7,367 nt of DNA from Clostridia bacterium (lineage in GTDB: Bacteria > Bacillota > Clostridia > TANB77 > CAG-508). The position numbers were made by a program, and so were the translations under genes. The DNA is taken from the NCBI GenBank assembly GCA_022790685.1, contig JAAVXQ010000026.1, positions 1 through 7,367 of the forward strand, read 5' to 3'. Position 1 is the stretch's first letter, and each line of letters begins with the position of its first letter. Of the stretch, positions 1-5,821 are shown piece after piece. The notes beneath the pieces were generated by a model, which saw nothing but the letters and a program-made list of their open reading frames with translations, searched no databases and had not been told where the DNA came from.

Positions 1-140
1 ATAATGAAGAAAAAGATACACAAAATCCAGGAAATATAGTAAACGAAGAAAATAATAGATTAGATAATCAAAATAGAAACAATTTCAAGCATAAAAAAGA
101 TCGTATGAACAAAAGAAAAAACAAAAAAAAGAAAAGATAA
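1..140 (+). CDS. C-terminal tail of an unidentified protein (5' end outside window)
   Basis: The frame starting at base 3 is open from the window edge to TAA at 138-140 and gives 45 residues. The visible part is hydrophilic: an Asn/Glu/Gln-rich stretch, then a strongly basic end (MNKRKNKKKKR). This looks like a disordered tail, not a folded domain. The other two forward frames are closed by stops within the first 60 bases. It ends 12 bp before rodA, so the two are probably co-transcribed. In many clostridia the gene before rodA encodes the class B penicillin-binding protein PBP2 (mrdA) or MinE, and a PBP2 with a charged C-terminal extension would fit. That identity rests on context only; no diagnostic domain lies inside the window. 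Confidence 0.65.
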   Translation, partial: NEEKDTQNPGNIVNEENNRLDNQNRNNFKHKKDRMNKRKNKKKKR

Positions 141-152
141 AGAGGTTAATTA

Positions 153-1259
153 ATGGGAAAAAGATTACTTAGAAATACAGAATGGGCAGTTCTTATAGTA
201 AGTATACTTTTATTTGTGATTGGTTCAATTGCTTTGTTTTCTGCAACGCAAACCACAGAATATGATGAGTTTAAAAAACAGATACAATGGTTTTTTATAA
301 GCATACCATTTTTAGTATTAGCAGCAACAATAGATTATAATGTTATAATAAAGTTTTCTACATTAGGATATATAATAGTAATTGCATTACTAGTTGGGGT
401 ATTATTTACAGAGCCAATAAGTGGAGCGAGTAGTTGGTATAGAATAACAGATAGCTTGAGGTTTCAACCATCAGAGTTAGGAAAAATAGTTTCAATACTA
501 TTTTTAGCATTTATATTAAATAAATTACAGTTAAGAGGAAGAAGAGAAATTAATAAAATATGGAAACTAGCAATATTCTTAATATTTGCGGCAATACCAA
601 TATTATTAATTGTAAAACAACCAGATTATGGAACAGCAATAGCTTTTATTTTTGCCATGTTATTTATGCTTTTTGTATCAGGAATAGATAAAAAATATAT
701 TATAGTAGCTATTTTACTAATTGCAATAGCAGCGCCAATTGTATATAGCAATTTACCACCTCATGCAATAAAAAGAATAAAAGTATTTTTAAATCCAGGA
801 GAAGATCCTAGAGGTGATGGATATAACATTATGCAGTCACAACTTGCCATAGGAGCAGGCCAAGCCTTTGGAATGGGCTTGTTTAAAGGAAATCAGACAC
901 AACTTGGATTTTTACATCCTAAAACGACAGACTTCATATTTTCTGTAATAGGTGAAGAATTAGGATTTATAGCAACTGGTGCAATTACAATTTTATATAT
1001 TATACTAGTAACGAAAACTATTTATATAGCCAAAACTGCCAAAGATAATATTGGTTCATATATAGCAATAGGTATAGCTGGAATATTCTTTTTCCATATG
1101 GCTGAAAACATTGGTATGACAATAGGCCTACTTCCAATAACAGGTATACCACTTCCGTTTGTAAGTTATGGAGGAAGTTCTTTAGTAACAAACTTTATAT
1201 GTATAGGTTTATTATTAAATATAAGTAGTAGAAGACAAAAAGCAATTTTTATAGAATAG
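153..1259 (+). CDS. rodA: Rod shape-determining protein RodA (SEDS peptidoglycan glycosyltransferase)
   Basis: Integral membrane SEDS protein of 368 residues, the usual RodA length, with about ten hydrophobic segments. The family polymerises lipid II into glycan strands during cell elongation, working with a class B PBP and MreBCD. Family signatures in order are GASSWYRI (91-98) with FQPSELGKI (104-112), KQPDYGTA (155-162), GYNIMQSQLAIGAGQ (223-237), TTDFIFSVIGEELGF (258-272), and GIPLPFVSYGGSS (331-343). D260 in TTDFIF matches the essential catalytic Asp. The start is ATG 153, with AGAGG at 141-145 spaced 7 bp. RodA is preferred over FtsW or SpoVE because of the short N and C termini and the QPDYGTA and GIPLPF forms. 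The segment before the catalytic Asp reads FLHPKTTD, whereas most RodA proteins have F-x-P-E-x-x-T-D. It is followed after 8 bp by dusB. Confidence 0.93.
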   Translation: MGKRLLRNTEWAVLIVSILLFVIGSIALFSATQTTEYDEFKKQIQWFFISIPFLVLAATIDYNVIIKFSTLGYIIVIALLVGVLFTEPISGASSWYRITDSLRFQPSELGKIVSILFLAFILNKLQLRGRREINKIWKLAIFLIFAAIPILLIVKQPDYGTAIAFIFAMLFMLFVSGIDKKYIIVAILLIAIAAPIVYSNLPPHAIKRIKVFLNPGEDPRGDGYNIMQSQLAIGAGQAFGMGLFKGNQTQLGFLHPKTTDFIFSVIGEELGFIATGAITILYIILVTKTIYIAKTAKDNIGSYIAIGIAGIFFFHMAENIGMTIGLLPITGIPLPFVSYGGSSLVTNFICIGLLLNISSRRQKAIFIE

Positions 1260-1267
1260 GAAAAGAT

Positions 1268-2245
1268 ATGTATTTAAAAAGAATAAAAATAGGAGATGTA
1301 GAATTAGAAAATAATATCATATTAGCACCAATGGCAGGAGTAACAGACCTGCCTTTTCGTATTATTTGCAAAAAATATGGAGAGCCAGGATTAGTATGTA
1401 ATGAAATGGTAAGCAGTAAAGCAATATATTACAAAGATGAAAAAACATTACAAATGATAAAATCAAATAATGAGAAAAAGCCAATATCTATGCAAATATT
1501 TGGAAGTGATCCAATAATTATGGGAGAAGCAGCAGAGTTTATTTCAGATTATGCAGATATAGTAGATATAAATATGGGATGTCCTGCACCTAAAGTAGTA
1601 AAAAATGGAGATGGAAGTAAATTACTTCTTAATTTAGAATTAGTTGAAGAAATTGTAAAAGAAGTTGTTAAAAAATCTAAAAAACCAGTTACAGTAAAAA
1701 TAAGAAAAGGATGGGATAATGAGCATATTGTTGCAGTAGACGCTGCTAAAATTATTGAAAAAGCAGGAGCAGATGCTATAATAGTTCATGGAAGAACAAG
1801 AGATGAATTTTATTCAGGAAGAGCAGACTGGGAGATAATAAAGAAAGTAAAAGAAAATGTTAATATTCCAGTAATAGGAAATGGTGATATTAAAAATGAA
1901 GAGGATGCAGCTAAGATGTTTGAAGAAACAGGAGTAGACGGAATAATGATAGGACGAGCTGCACTTGGAAACCCATGGATATTTAAAAATATAGAATATT
2001 ATTTAAAAAATAATAAAAAGATAGAAGAAATTTCAAAAGAAGAGAAATATAAAGTAATTTTGGAACACTTTAATTTATTATTAGAAGAAAAAGGGGAATA
2101 TACATCTGTAAGAGAAATAAGGAAACATATAGCTTGGTATATAAAAGGGTTTAAAGATGCAAGTAATATGAGGCAAAAGATTAATCTGACTCAAACAAAA
2201 GAGGAGTTCTATAAAATATTAGAAGAATATTTTGAAGAGTGCTAA
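1268..2245 (+). CDS. dusB: tRNA-dihydrouridine synthase, DusB family
   Basis: FMN- and NAD(P)H-dependent enzyme that reduces specific uridines in the tRNA D-loop to dihydrouridine; cytosolic. At 325 residues it has the normal DusB length. The N-terminal TIM barrel shows LAPMAGVTDLPFR (19-31, FMN site), CNEMVSSKA (44-52), MQIFGSDP (75-82), and NMGCPAPKVV (102-111) with catalytic Cys105. It continues with VKIRKGW (143-149, Lys144), IVHGRTRDEFYSGRADW (172-188, His174), PVIGNGD (201-207) and GIMIGRAALGNPW (225-237, FMN phosphate loop). A helical tRNA-binding domain follows from about residue 245. ATG 1268 is 8 bp after the rodA stop with only a weak AGGAAAAG upstream, so translation is probably coupled to rodA. 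The stop codon lies inside the stem of the downstream terminator. Dihydrouridine synthase is secure; the exact uridine target cannot be read from sequence. Confidence 0.94.
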   Translation: MYLKRIKIGDVELENNIILAPMAGVTDLPFRIICKKYGEPGLVCNEMVSSKAIYYKDEKTLQMIKSNNEKKPISMQIFGSDPIIMGEAAEFISDYADIVDINMGCPAPKVVKNGDGSKLLLNLELVEEIVKEVVKKSKKPVTVKIRKGWDNEHIVAVDAAKIIEKAGADAIIVHGRTRDEFYSGRADWEIIKKVKENVNIPVIGNGDIKNEEDAAKMFEETGVDGIMIGRAALGNPWIFKNIEYYLKNNKKIEEISKEEKYKVILEHFNLLLEEKGEYTSVREIRKHIAWYIKGFKDASNMRQKINLTQTKEEFYKILEEYFEEC

Positions 2246-2266
2246 CTAATGGTTAGTACTTTTTTT
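2238..2266 (+). terminator. Intrinsic terminator of the rodA-dusB unit, overlapping the dusB stop codon
   Basis: Bases 2238-2246 (AGTGCTAAC) pair with 2252-2260 (GTTAGTACT) as a 9-bp stem with one G-U pair and a 5-base loop (TAATG). Seven T residues follow directly (2260-2266). The dusB TAA stop (2243-2245) is inside the left arm, so the last dusB codons double as terminator. It marks the end of the co-directional run that begins left of the window. Confidence 0.87.
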
Positions 2267-2267
2267 A

Positions 2268-2304
2268 TTGTGAATAAATTTATATTTGAATAATAAGATA
2301 TAAT
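2268..2304 (+). promoter_or_regulatory. Possible sigma-A-type promoter for the GerS-like gene
   Basis: A perfect TATAAT lies at 2299-2304, 26 bp before the start codon at 2331, but the hexamer 17 bp upstream (AAATTT) is a poor -35. An alternative is TTGTGA (2268-2273), 17 bp and TAATAA (2291-2296). A promoter is expected here because a strong terminator lies just upstream. The exact elements are uncertain in such AT-rich DNA, and I see no clear sporulation sigma-E or sigma-G signature. Confidence 0.4.
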
Positions 2305-2330
2305 AAATATTTCTTAAGGTAGGTAGAATA

Positions 2331-2948
2331 ATGAAAAGAATATTGTATATTGTAGGAATTTCTTGTCTTATAGTTTTATTATTTTTTTTATGTTTTTATT
2401 ATAAAAAAAATAATATTGGAAATAATATAGATAGAAAAGACGAGAATAAAGTTATTAATCATATTTTAGAAGATTTTAGAACATATGAAGCAGAAGTAGA
2501 AGTAAGAGTATATAGTAATAAAACAGAAAATGAATATAAAATAAAACAAGTTTGTAATACTGAAAAGAGTTATCAAGAAATAAATGAACCAGAAGAACTT
2601 AAAGGAATATATATAGAATTAGAGCATGAAAAACTTACAGTAGGAAATAGTAAACAAAACATAAAAAAGATTTATGAAAAATATAATAATATATTAAACA
2701 ATTCTTTGTTTTTAAATGTATTTATACAAGAATACAAAAGTAATGACACCAAAGAAAAATCAAGATATTATGAAGAAAATGATAATTATATTATGGAAGT
2801 AAACCTTGATGAAAACTTTAATACATATGCCAAAACAAAGAAGTTATATATTAACAAAAAAAGCAAAAAACCAGAAAAATTAGAAATATATGATAATGCC
2901 AAAAATATAAAAGTTTGCATAATATATAATTATATAGAAATAAAATAA
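2331..2948 (+). CDS. Membrane-anchored GerS-related / LolA-like protein (probable)
   Basis: A 205-residue protein with one N-terminal hydrophobic segment (about residues 4-23, flanked by KR and YYKK) and an extracytoplasmic rest rich in Lys, Asn and Glu. The body, from about residue 40, reads like the clostridial GerS-related family: YEAEVEVRVYSNK (52-64), YKIKQ, YQEINEPEELKGIYIELE (81-98), LTVGNS, IYEKYNNILNNSLFLNVF (114-131), and a C-terminal run of alternating strands (YINKKSKKPEKLEIYD). The assignment rests on remembered family patterns. GerS of Clostridioides difficile is a LolA-fold spore lipoprotein acting with the cortex amidase CwlD. Unlike GerS, this protein has no convincing lipobox: C21 follows FFL and C12 sits inside the hydrophobic segment, so it is more likely a signal-anchored protein. 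The start is ATG 2331, with AAGGTAGGT upstream (2316-2324). A mazF gene follows 54 bp later. Confidence 0.6.
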   Translation: MKRILYIVGISCLIVLLFFLCFYYKKNNIGNNIDRKDENKVINHILEDFRTYEAEVEVRVYSNKTENEYKIKQVCNTEKSYQEINEPEELKGIYIELEHEKLTVGNSKQNIKKIYEKYNNILNNSLFLNVFIQEYKSNDTKEKSRYYEENDNYIMEVNLDENFNTYAKTKKLYINKKSKKPEKLEIYDNAKNIKVCIIYNYIEIK

Positions 2949-2989
2949 GCTAAAATATATTAATAATTCTATTCTATATGTAATCTAAT

Positions 2990-2994
2990 AGGAG
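2990..2994 (+). promoter_or_regulatory. Ribosome binding site that fixes the mazF start
   Basis: AGGAG at 2990-2994, extended as GGAGTGA to 2997, is 8 bp before ATG 3003, which is normal spacing. A GTG at 2994 is in the same frame, but it overlaps this site and has no site of its own, so it is not the start. Confidence 0.85.
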
Positions 2995-3002
2995 TGAATT
3001 TT

Positions 3003-3353
3003 ATGGTAATAAAAAGAGGAGATATGTTTTATGCAGATTTAAGTCCAGTAGTAGGCTCAGAACAAGGCGGAGTTAGACCAGTCTTAATAATTCAAAATGA
3101 TACAGGTAATAAATATAGTCCAACAGTTATTGCAGCAGCTATTACATCACAAACTGGAAAAAATAAATTACCAACGCATATAGAAATTGGTTCTAAAGGA
3201 ATGGGACTAAAATCAGATTCTGTTGTGCTTACTGAACAAATTAGAACTATAGATAAAAGTAGATTAAAAGAAAAAATAGGTCATATAGATGATTCTATGA
3301 TTATGAATAAAGTAAATAATGCTATAGGAATAAGTTTTGGATTAGAAGAATAA
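3003..3353 (+). CDS. mazF: MazF/EndoA-type mRNA interferase toxin
   Basis: Sequence-specific endoribonuclease of the MazF/PemK/NdoA family, acting in the cytoplasm as a dimer. At 116 residues it has the usual size and is close to Bacillus subtilis MazF throughout: VIKRGDMFYADLSPVVGSEQGG (2-23), GVRPVLIIQND (23-33), AAAITSQ (44-50), LPTHIEI (56-62), SDSVVLTEQIRTIDKSRL (71-88), and a C-terminal helix. The catalytic residues R25 and T48 of the family are present at the same numbers. I use ATG 3003 because the family begins M-V/I-K-R-G-D and because AGGAG lies 8 bp upstream. In B. subtilis and many clostridia a MazE antitoxin gene is directly upstream; here only 54 bp separate mazF from the GerS-like gene and no antitoxin-sized frame exists on either side. 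B. subtilis MazF cuts at UACAU; the site preference here is not known. Confidence 0.93.
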   Translation: MVIKRGDMFYADLSPVVGSEQGGVRPVLIIQNDTGNKYSPTVIAAAITSQTGKNKLPTHIEIGSKGMGLKSDSVVLTEQIRTIDKSRLKEKIGHIDDSMIMNKVNNAIGISFGLEE

Positions 3354-3362
3354 AGTTAGATT

Positions 3363-3445
3363 AAAGATAGATATGTTTTTAAAAATGAATTTAAGCTAGT
3401 ATAAATTATTAGTAATATTTATTTTAAATTACATATCTATTTTTT
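3363..3445 (+). terminator. Large AT-rich hairpin with T-run after mazF, probable terminator
   Basis: ATAGATATGT (3367-3376) pairs perfectly with ACATATCTAT (3431-3440). G3366-T3441 and the flanking A/T residues can extend the stem to about 14 bp. The 54 bases between the arms can fold further, with imperfect pairing of TTTAAAAATGAAT to ATTTATTTTAAA and a small CTAGTA/TATTAG hairpin at the tip. Six T residues (3440-3445) follow the core stem. It starts 10 bases after the mazF stop and ends before the next promoter, the expected place for a terminator. The stem is unusually long-looped and GC-poor, so termination efficiency is uncertain. Confidence 0.5.
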
Positions 3446-3469
3446 ATAAGCATAAAAATAATATTTTAC

Positions 3470-3498
3470 ATGACTTTAACTTAAAAATGTTATATAAT
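3470..3498 (+). promoter_or_regulatory. Sigma-A-type promoter of the nitroreductase gene
   Basis: ATGACT (3470-3475, keeping the TGAC core of TTGACA), a 17-bp spacer, and a perfect TATAAT (3493-3498). Transcription would start near 3505, giving a leader of about 25 bases that contains GGAGG (3519-3523), 6 bp before ATG 3530. Following the mazF hairpin, this makes the nitroreductase an independent transcription unit. Confidence 0.75.
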
Positions 3499-3529
3499 AG
3501 AATAAATTTATAATATATGGAGGTAACTT

Positions 3530-4048
3530 ATGGAATTTTTAGAACTTGCTAAAAAGAGATATTCTTGTAGAAATTTTTTAAATAAAGAAGTAGAAAAAGA
3601 GAAAATAGATAATATTTTAGAAGCAGCAAGATTAGCGCCAACAGCTGTTAATTTCCAACCACAAAGAATTTTAGTGTTAAAAGATAAAAATACAATTGAA
3701 AAACTAAAAGAGGCTACACCATACACTTTTGATGCACCTTTAATATTTGCAGTTTGCTACGACAAGGAGGTTTCTTGGAAAAGAAAATATGATGGAAATG
3801 ATGAAGGAATAGTAGATGCAAGTATAATAACAACTCATATGATGCTAGAAGCAACAGATTTAGACTTAGGAACTACATGGGTAGGATCTTTTAATCCAGA
3901 AAAAGTAAGAGAAGTATTAGGCATACCACAAAATTATGAAATTGTTTCATTATTACCAACAGGATATCCAGCAGAAGATGCAAAGCCAAGTTCAAATCAT
4001 GAAAAAAGAGAGAGCTTAGATACAACAGTGTTTTATGAGAAATTTTAG
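3530..4048 (+). CDS. Nitroreductase-family flavoprotein (FMN-dependent oxidoreductase)
   Basis: Compact 172-residue member of the nitroreductase superfamily, FMN enzymes that use NAD(P)H to reduce nitro compounds, quinones or flavins; physiological substrates are usually unknown. The FMN-phosphate motif RYSCRNF (10-16) is complete, including R10, S12 and R14. It is followed by AARLAPTAVNFQPQRILVL (32-50) with N41, DAPLIFAVCYD (68-78), DASIITTHMMLEATDLDLGTTWVGSF (96-121), LPTGYP (142-147), and the typical end with a basic HEKR then YEKF. This matches the short single-unit subgroup of about 165-175 residues, so it does not look truncated. It is probably a cytosolic homodimer. It is transcribed alone from its own promoter and ends at a bidirectional terminator. 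The family assignment is secure; the substrate cannot be inferred. Confidence 0.92.
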   Translation: MEFLELAKKRYSCRNFLNKEVEKEKIDNILEAARLAPTAVNFQPQRILVLKDKNTIEKLKEATPYTFDAPLIFAVCYDKEVSWKRKYDGNDEGIVDASIITTHMMLEATDLDLGTTWVGSFNPEKVREVLGIPQNYEIVSLLPTGYPAEDAKPSSNHEKRESLDTTVFYEKF

Positions 4049-4054
4049 AAAGAT

Positions 4055-4113
4055 TTAATAATAATAAAAACGTATCTTTATACTAAATAAAGATACGTTT
4101 TTATTATTATTAA
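4055..4113. terminator. Bidirectional terminator: 27-bp perfect inverted repeat between convergent genes
   Basis: Bases 4055-4081 are the exact reverse complement of 4087-4113 with a 5-base loop (ACTAA). The upper 11 bp (CGTATCTTTAT) include the three G-C pairs; the lower part is AAAAA on the left and TTTTT on the right, then ATTATTATT-type repeats. Read from either strand, a hairpin is followed by a T-tract, so one element can end both the nitroreductase transcript (stop 4046-4048) and the asnS transcript (stop 4123-4125). Confidence 0.9.
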
Positions 4114-4122
4114 TATTTTAAA

Positions 4123-5514
4123 TTAGAATTCACAATTTTTTGGTGTTCTTGGGAAAGGTATAACATCACGTATATTTTGCATTCCTGTTATATACATCAT
4201 CAATCTTTCAAAACCAAGTCCAAAACCGCTATGAGGAACACTACCATATTTTCTTAAATCTAAATACCACCAGTAGTCTTCTTCATGCATATTTAAATCT
4301 TTAATTTTACTTTGTAAGATTTCTAAATTATCTTCTCTTTGGCTACCACCAATTATTTCTCCAATTCCAGGAGCTAAAAGGTCAGAGGCTGCAACTGTTT
4401 TACCATCATCATTTAATTTCATATAAAAAGCTTTTATTTCAGCTGGATAATCTGTAACAAATACAGGTTTTTTAAAGATTTCTTCTGCTAAATATCTCTC
4501 ATGTTCTGTTTGAAGATCTGTACCCCAAGATACTTTATATTCGAATTTGTCATTTACTTTTTCTAGTTCTTTTATAGCATCTGTATAAGTTATTCTACCA
4601 AAATCTGAATTAACTATGTTATTTAATCTTTCTAATAATCCTTTATCAACAAAGTTATTAAAAAATTCCATTTCTTCTTTACAATTATCTAATACATATG
4701 AAATAACATATTTTAACATATTTTCTGCTAAATCCATATCATCTTTTAAATCTGCAAAGCAAATTTCTGGTTCTATCATCCAAAATTCAGCAGCATGCTT
4801 TACAGTATTAGAATTTTCAGCTCTAAAAGTAGGTCCAAAAGTATAAACATTTCTAAAGGCAAAAGCATATGTTTCAACATTAAGTTGTCCACTAACAGTA
4901 AGATGAGTTGATTTTCCAAAGAAATCTTTTGAAAAATCAACAGAATTTTCATCAGTTTTTGGAACATTATTTAAATCAAAACAGTTTACATTAAACATTT
5001 CTCCTGCACCTTCTGCATCACTACCAGTAAGTATAGGAGTGTGTACATACACAAAGTTATTTTCTTGAAAAAACTTGTGTATAGCATAAGATAATACAGA
5101 ACGTACTCTAAATACAGCATTAAAAGTATTTGTTCTAGGTCTTAAATGAGAAATTGTTCTTAAGTATTCAAAAGTATGTCTTTTCTTTTGAAGAGGGTAT
5201 TCAGGTGCTGAAAGAGCTATTAAATCAATACTAGTTGCTTTTAACTCAAAGGCTTGTTTAGCATTTTCTGTTTTGACAAGTTTTCCTGTGACTGTAATAG
5301 AGGTACTAATAGTAAATTTGCATATTTCATCAAAATTGCTTAAAGAATTATCAAAAACTATTTGCAAATTTTTGAAGAATGAGCCATCATTTATTTCAAT
5401 AAAGCCAAAAGTTTTTGAATCTCTAAGAGTTTTTACCCATCCAGAAACAGTTATTTCTTTATCAAAATAATTATCTGAATTTTTAAATAAATCTTTTATT
5501 ATTATATTATTCAT
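4123..5514 (-). CDS. asnS: Asparaginyl-tRNA synthetase
   Basis: Class IIb aminoacyl-tRNA synthetase that charges tRNA-Asn with asparagine, using ATP; cytosolic homodimer. The 463 residues match the bacterial AsnRS length. The N-terminal OB-fold anticodon-binding domain (about 18-100) has VSGWVKTLRDSKTFGFIEINDG (23-44). The catalytic core starts at about 115 (YLRTISHLRPRTNTFNAVFRVRS). It shows the AsnRS-type segment GSDAEGAGEMF (164-174), LTVSGQLNVE (205-214), and motif 2 FGPTFRAENSNTVKHAAEFWMIEPE (226-250). It also has VTDYPAEIKAFYM (353-365), APGIGEIIGGSQRE (381-394), and motif 3 GFGLGFERLMMYITG (430-444), with the terminal IRDVIPFPRTP. TDYPAEIKAFYM and the short insert distinguish it from AspRS. 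The start has GGAGG at 5520-5524 (read on the minus strand), 5 bp before ATG. Its presence shows that Asn-tRNA can be made directly, without the GatCAB route. Confidence 0.97.
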   Translation of the reverse strand: MNNIIIKDLFKNSDNYFDKEITVSGWVKTLRDSKTFGFIEINDGSFFKNLQIVFDNSLSNFDEICKFTISTSITVTGKLVKTENAKQAFELKATSIDLIALSAPEYPLQKKRHTFEYLRTISHLRPRTNTFNAVFRVRSVLSYAIHKFFQENNFVYVHTPILTGSDAEGAGEMFNVNCFDLNNVPKTDENSVDFSKDFFGKSTHLTVSGQLNVETYAFAFRNVYTFGPTFRAENSNTVKHAAEFWMIEPEICFADLKDDMDLAENMLKYVISYVLDNCKEEMEFFNNFVDKGLLERLNNIVNSDFGRITYTDAIKELEKVNDKFEYKVSWGTDLQTEHERYLAEEIFKKPVFVTDYPAEIKAFYMKLNDDGKTVAASDLLAPGIGEIIGGSQREDNLEILQSKIKDLNMHEEDYWWYLDLRKYGSVPHSGFGLGFERLMMYITGMQNIRDVIPFPRTPKNCEF

Positions 5515-5548
5515 ATTTTCCTCCGTCTATATTTATATAATTGCTAGT

Positions 5549-5577
5549 ATTATATAAAAATATTCTAGAAAATTCAA
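5549..5577 (-). promoter_or_regulatory. Sigma-A promoter of asnS
   Basis: Read on the minus strand: TTGAAT (5572-5577), a 17-bp spacer, and a perfect TATAAT (5549-5554). Transcription would begin near 5542, giving a leader of about 28 bases that contains GGAGG. That leader is too short for the T-box riboswitch that controls many Bacillota synthetase genes. Confidence 0.82.
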
Positions 5578-5756
5578 GTAGTATGGTATAGGTTTGAATA
5601 TAAATTGATAATATAGTATGTATATATTTTAAATGTGAGAAAAAAATGATATAATTATAAAATATATTAAAAACATTAAATAAATTGCAAAGATATGTAA
5701 TTATGATAAATTGGATAATATTTGTAATCTGATATATAAATTTCAAATAAAATTGA

Positions 5757-5770
5757 TATTTCCGGAAATA
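5757..5770. repeat. 14-bp perfect palindrome, possible regulator site
   Basis: TATTTCCGGAAATA is its own reverse complement and places CCGG in otherwise nearly pure A/T DNA. It overlaps a possible promoter with TTGATA (5753-5758) and TATAAT (5779-5784) separated by 20 bp, and lies about 60 bp upstream of the other candidate start site near 5827. A protein-binding site is an inference; a perfect 14-mer palindrome could occur by chance in this composition at a modest rate. Confidence 0.4.
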
Positions 5771-5811
5771 AGATTTATTATAATTGAAAGAATTTTAGTA
5801 TAAATATGCAA

Positions 5812-5820
5812 TGATATAAT
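5812..5820 (+). promoter_or_regulatory. Candidate extended -10 promoter of the right-end gene
   Basis: TGATATAAT matches the extended -10 form TGnTATAAT. The hexamer 17 bp upstream (ATTTTA, 5792-5797) is a poor -35, which extended -10 promoters can tolerate. Transcription would start near 5827, leaving a leader of about 55 bases to the ATG at 5882. An alternative upstream promoter (TATAAT 5779-5784 with TTGATA 5753-5758) has a 20-bp spacer. Confidence 0.5.
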
Positions 5821-5821
5821 A

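Noticed and set aside
1..140. Calling the left partial gene mrdA (PBP2) or minE outright
   Set aside because: Only a disordered basic tail is visible. The position next to rodA is suggestive, but no domain residue supports a named product.
2949..2989. Possible separate promoter for mazF
   Set aside because: TAATCT at 2981-2986 with TATTAA 17 bp upstream is too weak to call. Co-transcription with the GerS-like gene across the 54-bp gap is as likely.
2994..3002. GTG start three codons upstream for mazF
   Set aside because: The GTG overlaps the AGGAG ribosome binding site, and the family starts M-V/I-K-R-G-D, which ATG 3003 gives.
3508..3726. Minus-strand frame of 72 codons over the start of the nitroreductase gene
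   Set aside because: Antisense shadow of a clear nitroreductase with intact FMN motifs, and it covers that gene's ribosome binding site.
4616..5470. Two plus-strand frames (76 and 65 codons) within asnS
   Set aside because: Both are antisense to a full-length, well-conserved AsnRS and show no ribosome binding site or recognisable protein features.
5563..5570. TTCTAGAA palindrome inside the asnS promoter spacer
   Set aside because: Only 8 bp, expected often by chance in this composition, and it does not extend on either side.
5507..5746. Minus-strand frame of 79 codons upstream of asnS
   Set aside because: It runs across the asnS promoter, ribosome binding site and start codon. It encodes mostly Ile/Tyr/Phe/Asn as random A/T-rich DNA would, and its last residues are simply the translated ribosome binding site region.
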